Shown here: positions 6,161 through 7,461 of the stretch, piece after piece | Position numbering within the stretch: position 1 is the first letter of the stretch | Layout: every line of letters begins with the position of its first letter | Assembly: GCA_021784255.1 (NCBI GenBank) | Contig: JAJXSZ010000152.1 | Coordinates: forward strand, 1 to 7,461 | Length of the DNA: 7,461 nucleotides | Direction of reading: 5' to 3' | DNA from: Pseudomonadota bacterium | Lineage (GTDB): Bacteria; Pseudomonadota; Alphaproteobacteria; Acetobacterales; Acetobacteraceae | The notes under the pieces: generated by a model | What the model was told of the DNA's origin: nothing | What the model saw: only the letters and a program-made list of their open reading frames with translations | Databases searched by the model: none | Translations under genes and position numbers: made by a program

Positions 6161-7330
6161 TCAGCGATGGCCCGCGCGCAGCGCCTGGTCGAGATCGGCG
6201 TAGAGATCGCCGGCATCCTCGATTCCGGTCGATAGCCGCAGCAGGTCCGCGGGGCAGGGCGTGCCGGCGCCTTCGATCGAGGCGCGGTGCTCGATGAGGC
6301 TCTCGACGCCGCCGAGCGAGGTCGCGCGCTTGTACAGCTCGACATGCGCGGCAGTGCGCACCGCCGCCGCCTCGCCGCCGACCACCTGGATCGAGAGCAT
6401 GTAGCCGAAGCCGCCCTCCATCTGCTGGCGGGCGACGTCGTGGCCCGGGTGCTGCGGCAGGCCGGGATAGAGGACGCGCGCGACCAGCGGATGCGCGGCG
6501 AGCCGCTCGGCCAGCGCCAGCGCCGAGCCGGATTGCCGCTCCTGGCGCAGATGCAGCGTGCGCATGCCGCGCAGCAGCAGGAATGCCTCGAAGGGGCCGA
6601 GAATGCCGCCCTGGCCCTTGCGGATCGTTTTGATCTGGTTCCAGAACGCGTCGTCCGCGCGGGCCGCGAGCGCGCCGGCGATGACATCGGAGTGGCCGTT
6701 GAGCACCTTCGTCGCCGCGTGCATCACGATGTCGGCGCCGAGGGTCAGCGGGCGCGTGTGCACCGGCGAGGCGCAGGTCGAATCGACCGCGAGCCGTGCC
6801 CCCGCCGCGTGCGCGATCTCGGCGGCGGCGGCGATATCGGTGATGGTCCAGAGCGGGTTGGACGGCGTCTCCAGCCAGACGAGCCTGGTCATGCCCGGCT
6901 TCACGGCGGCCTGCAGCGCGGTGAGGTCGTCGGTCTCGACGAAATCGACCGCGAGCCCCCAGCGTGTCGCCTCCGTCAGCAGCCAGGAGCGCAGCGCCCA
7001 GTACATCACCTTGGGGGCGACGATGTGGTCGCCAGGGGAGAGTGCCTGGAAGACAGCGGTCGCCGCCGCCATGCCGGAGGCGAACAGCAGCGCGCCGGCC
7101 TCGGCCTGCTCCAGCATCGCCAGCACCGATTCGGCCTCGCGCGTCGTCTCGTTGTCCGGCCGGCCATAGATGAAGCCCGAGGAGTAGGCGTTGTCGGGGT
7201 CGCGGATGAAGGTGGTGGAGACATGGATGGGCGGCACCACCGCGCGGGTCAGCGGATCGATCTTGCCCATCGCCTGGGCGGCGAGCGAGCGAGGGTGGAG
7301 GTGGCGTCCCGTCTTGGCGTGCTGGGTCAT
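6161..7330 (-). CDS. PLP-dependent Cys/Met metabolism (trans-sulfuration) family enzyme
   Basis: This fold-type I PLP enzyme of 389 residues belongs to the family of cystathionine gamma-synthase, cystathionine beta- and gamma-lyases, and O-acyl-homoserine sulfhydrylases. Visible hallmarks are PPIHVSTTF (33-41), the Y-x-R pair Tyr55/Arg57 that contacts the neighbouring subunit's cofactor, SGMAA (85-89), Tyr110, ETPSNP (154-159), Asp183 (VDS) for the pyridine nitrogen, HAATKVLNGHSD with Schiff-base Lys208, SLGGVESLIEHR (338-349), and Arg365 in RLSTGIED for substrate carboxylate binding. The stretch after Tyr110 is WALRSW where many gamma-synthases have GGTYR, so the precise reaction is uncertain. 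The length is normal and all core residues are present. An in-frame ATG at 7366 would add MNVYYSRSPDPA, with rare codons (AGT, AGA) read through an AT-rich palindrome. The ATG at 7330 is preferred because the protein then begins near TGRHLHPRSLAAQ, the family's usual start. Expression is probably set by the palindrome-bearing promoter just upstream. Confidence 0.88.
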   Translation of the reverse strand: MTQHAKTGRHLHPRSLAAQAMGKIDPLTRAVVPPIHVSTTFIRDPDNAYSSGFIYGRPDNETTREAESVLAMLEQAEAGALLFASGMAAATAVFQALSPGDHIVAPKVMYWALRSWLLTEATRWGLAVDFVETDDLTALQAAVKPGMTRLVWLETPSNPLWTITDIAAAAEIAHAAGARLAVDSTCASPVHTRPLTLGADIVMHAATKVLNGHSDVIAGALAARADDAFWNQIKTIRKGQGGILGPFEAFLLLRGMRTLHLRQERQSGSALALAERLAAHPLVARVLYPGLPQHPGHDVARQQMEGGFGYMLSIQVVGGEAAAVRTAAHVELYKRATSLGGVESLIEHRASIEGAGTPCPADLLRLSTGIEDAGDLYADLDQALRAGHR

Positions 7331-7345
7331 GGCTGGATCCGGACT

Positions 7346-7359
7346 TCTACTATAGTAGA
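7346..7359 (-). promoter_or_regulatory. 14-bp perfect palindrome overlapping the likely -10 region of the PLP-enzyme gene
   Basis: TCTACTATAGTAGA is a perfect inverted repeat in DNA that is otherwise very GC-rich, centred about 22 bases upstream of the preferred start codon. On the minus strand it contains TATAGT (7354-7349), five of six matches to a sigma-70 -10 element, which would place the start of transcription near 7342 with a very short leader. No good -35 element is visible. Its half-sites, CTAC-N4-GTAG, have the form bound by dimeric winged-helix repressors, for example the BlaI/MecI type, but no regulator gene is in view. The palindrome is observed; the promoter and operator roles are inference. 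Confidence 0.4.
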
Positions 7360-7367
7360 CATTCATC

Positions 7368-7461
7368 TCACCGACGATCGCCCGGCGTCAAGGCCGACGC
7401 GAGATCCGGGATTTGCAGCCGCTCGGCCGGGCGATTGGCGCGGGCGGCGCGAAGAAGTCCG
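7368..7461 (-). CDS. Possible 3' end of an unrecognised gene, cut by window edge
   Basis: On the minus strand a frame is open from the right edge to a TGA at 7370-7368. It reads GLLRAARANRPAERLQ followed by IPDLASALTPGDRR. This is plausible as the C-terminal end of a protein, and about three quarters of its codons end in G or C. It would end just upstream of the palindrome, in the same direction as the PLP-enzyme gene. With only 30 codons visible, and the plus strand equally open, chance is a real alternative. I do not recognise the product. Confidence 0.25.
   Translation of the reverse strand, partial: GLLRAARANRPAERLQIPDLASALTPGDRR

Noticed and set aside
6558..7169. Plus-strand open frame of 203 codons opposite the PLP-enzyme gene
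   Set aside because: It is Ser/Ala-rich with no motif and is antisense to a gene with all its catalytic residues conserved.
7331..7366. Alternative upstream start for the PLP enzyme at 7366
   Set aside because: The extra residues are encoded by rare AT-rich codons through a palindrome that contains the best -10 element, and the Shine-Dalgarno-like GGTGAG directly abuts the ATG.

Overview
The window looks like chromosomal DNA from a GC-rich proteobacterium, most likely an alphaproteobacterium. The basis is strongly GC-rich codon use and protein family resemblance. No rRNA or other taxonomic marker is present, so this placement is inference.

Layout. Bases 1-269 hold, on the minus strand, what looks like an internally deleted and frameshifted IS5-type transposase that runs off the left edge. 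Bases 270-950 contain no gene I can recognise, only GC-driven open frames. At 951-964 lies a perfect 14-bp FNR/ANR/FixK-type box (TTGAT-N4-ATCAA). It precedes a tightly packed plus-strand operon at 1062-6106: a membrane fusion protein, a double-ATPase ABC protein and two ABC-2 permeases. The gene order, sizes and signature motifs match the E. coli ybhG-ybhF-ybhS-ybhR exporter. A 54-base intergenic gap with GC-rich inverted repeats separates this operon from a convergent minus-strand gene at 6161-7330. That gene encodes a PLP-dependent enzyme of the Cys/Met metabolism (trans-sulfuration) family. A perfect 14-bp AT-centred palindrome overlaps the likely promoter of this gene. The last ~95 bases may hold the 3' end of another minus-strand gene.

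How the genes work together. YbhF-like ATPase (two nucleotide-binding domains in one chain), YbhS-like and YbhR-like permeases should form one inner-membrane pump. The YbhG-like periplasmic adaptor would link it to an outer-membrane channel encoded elsewhere. Overlapping or nearly abutting genes imply one transcript with translational coupling. The FNR-type box suggests that this exporter is controlled by oxygen availability, which is not the CecR (TetR-family) control known in E. coli; no such regulator gene is in the window. The PLP enzyme is convergently transcribed and probably functionally separate. I found no wholly new system. The most interesting points are the FNR box ahead of the pump, the asymmetric ATPase sites in the YbhF homologue, and the palindrome before the PLP enzyme.
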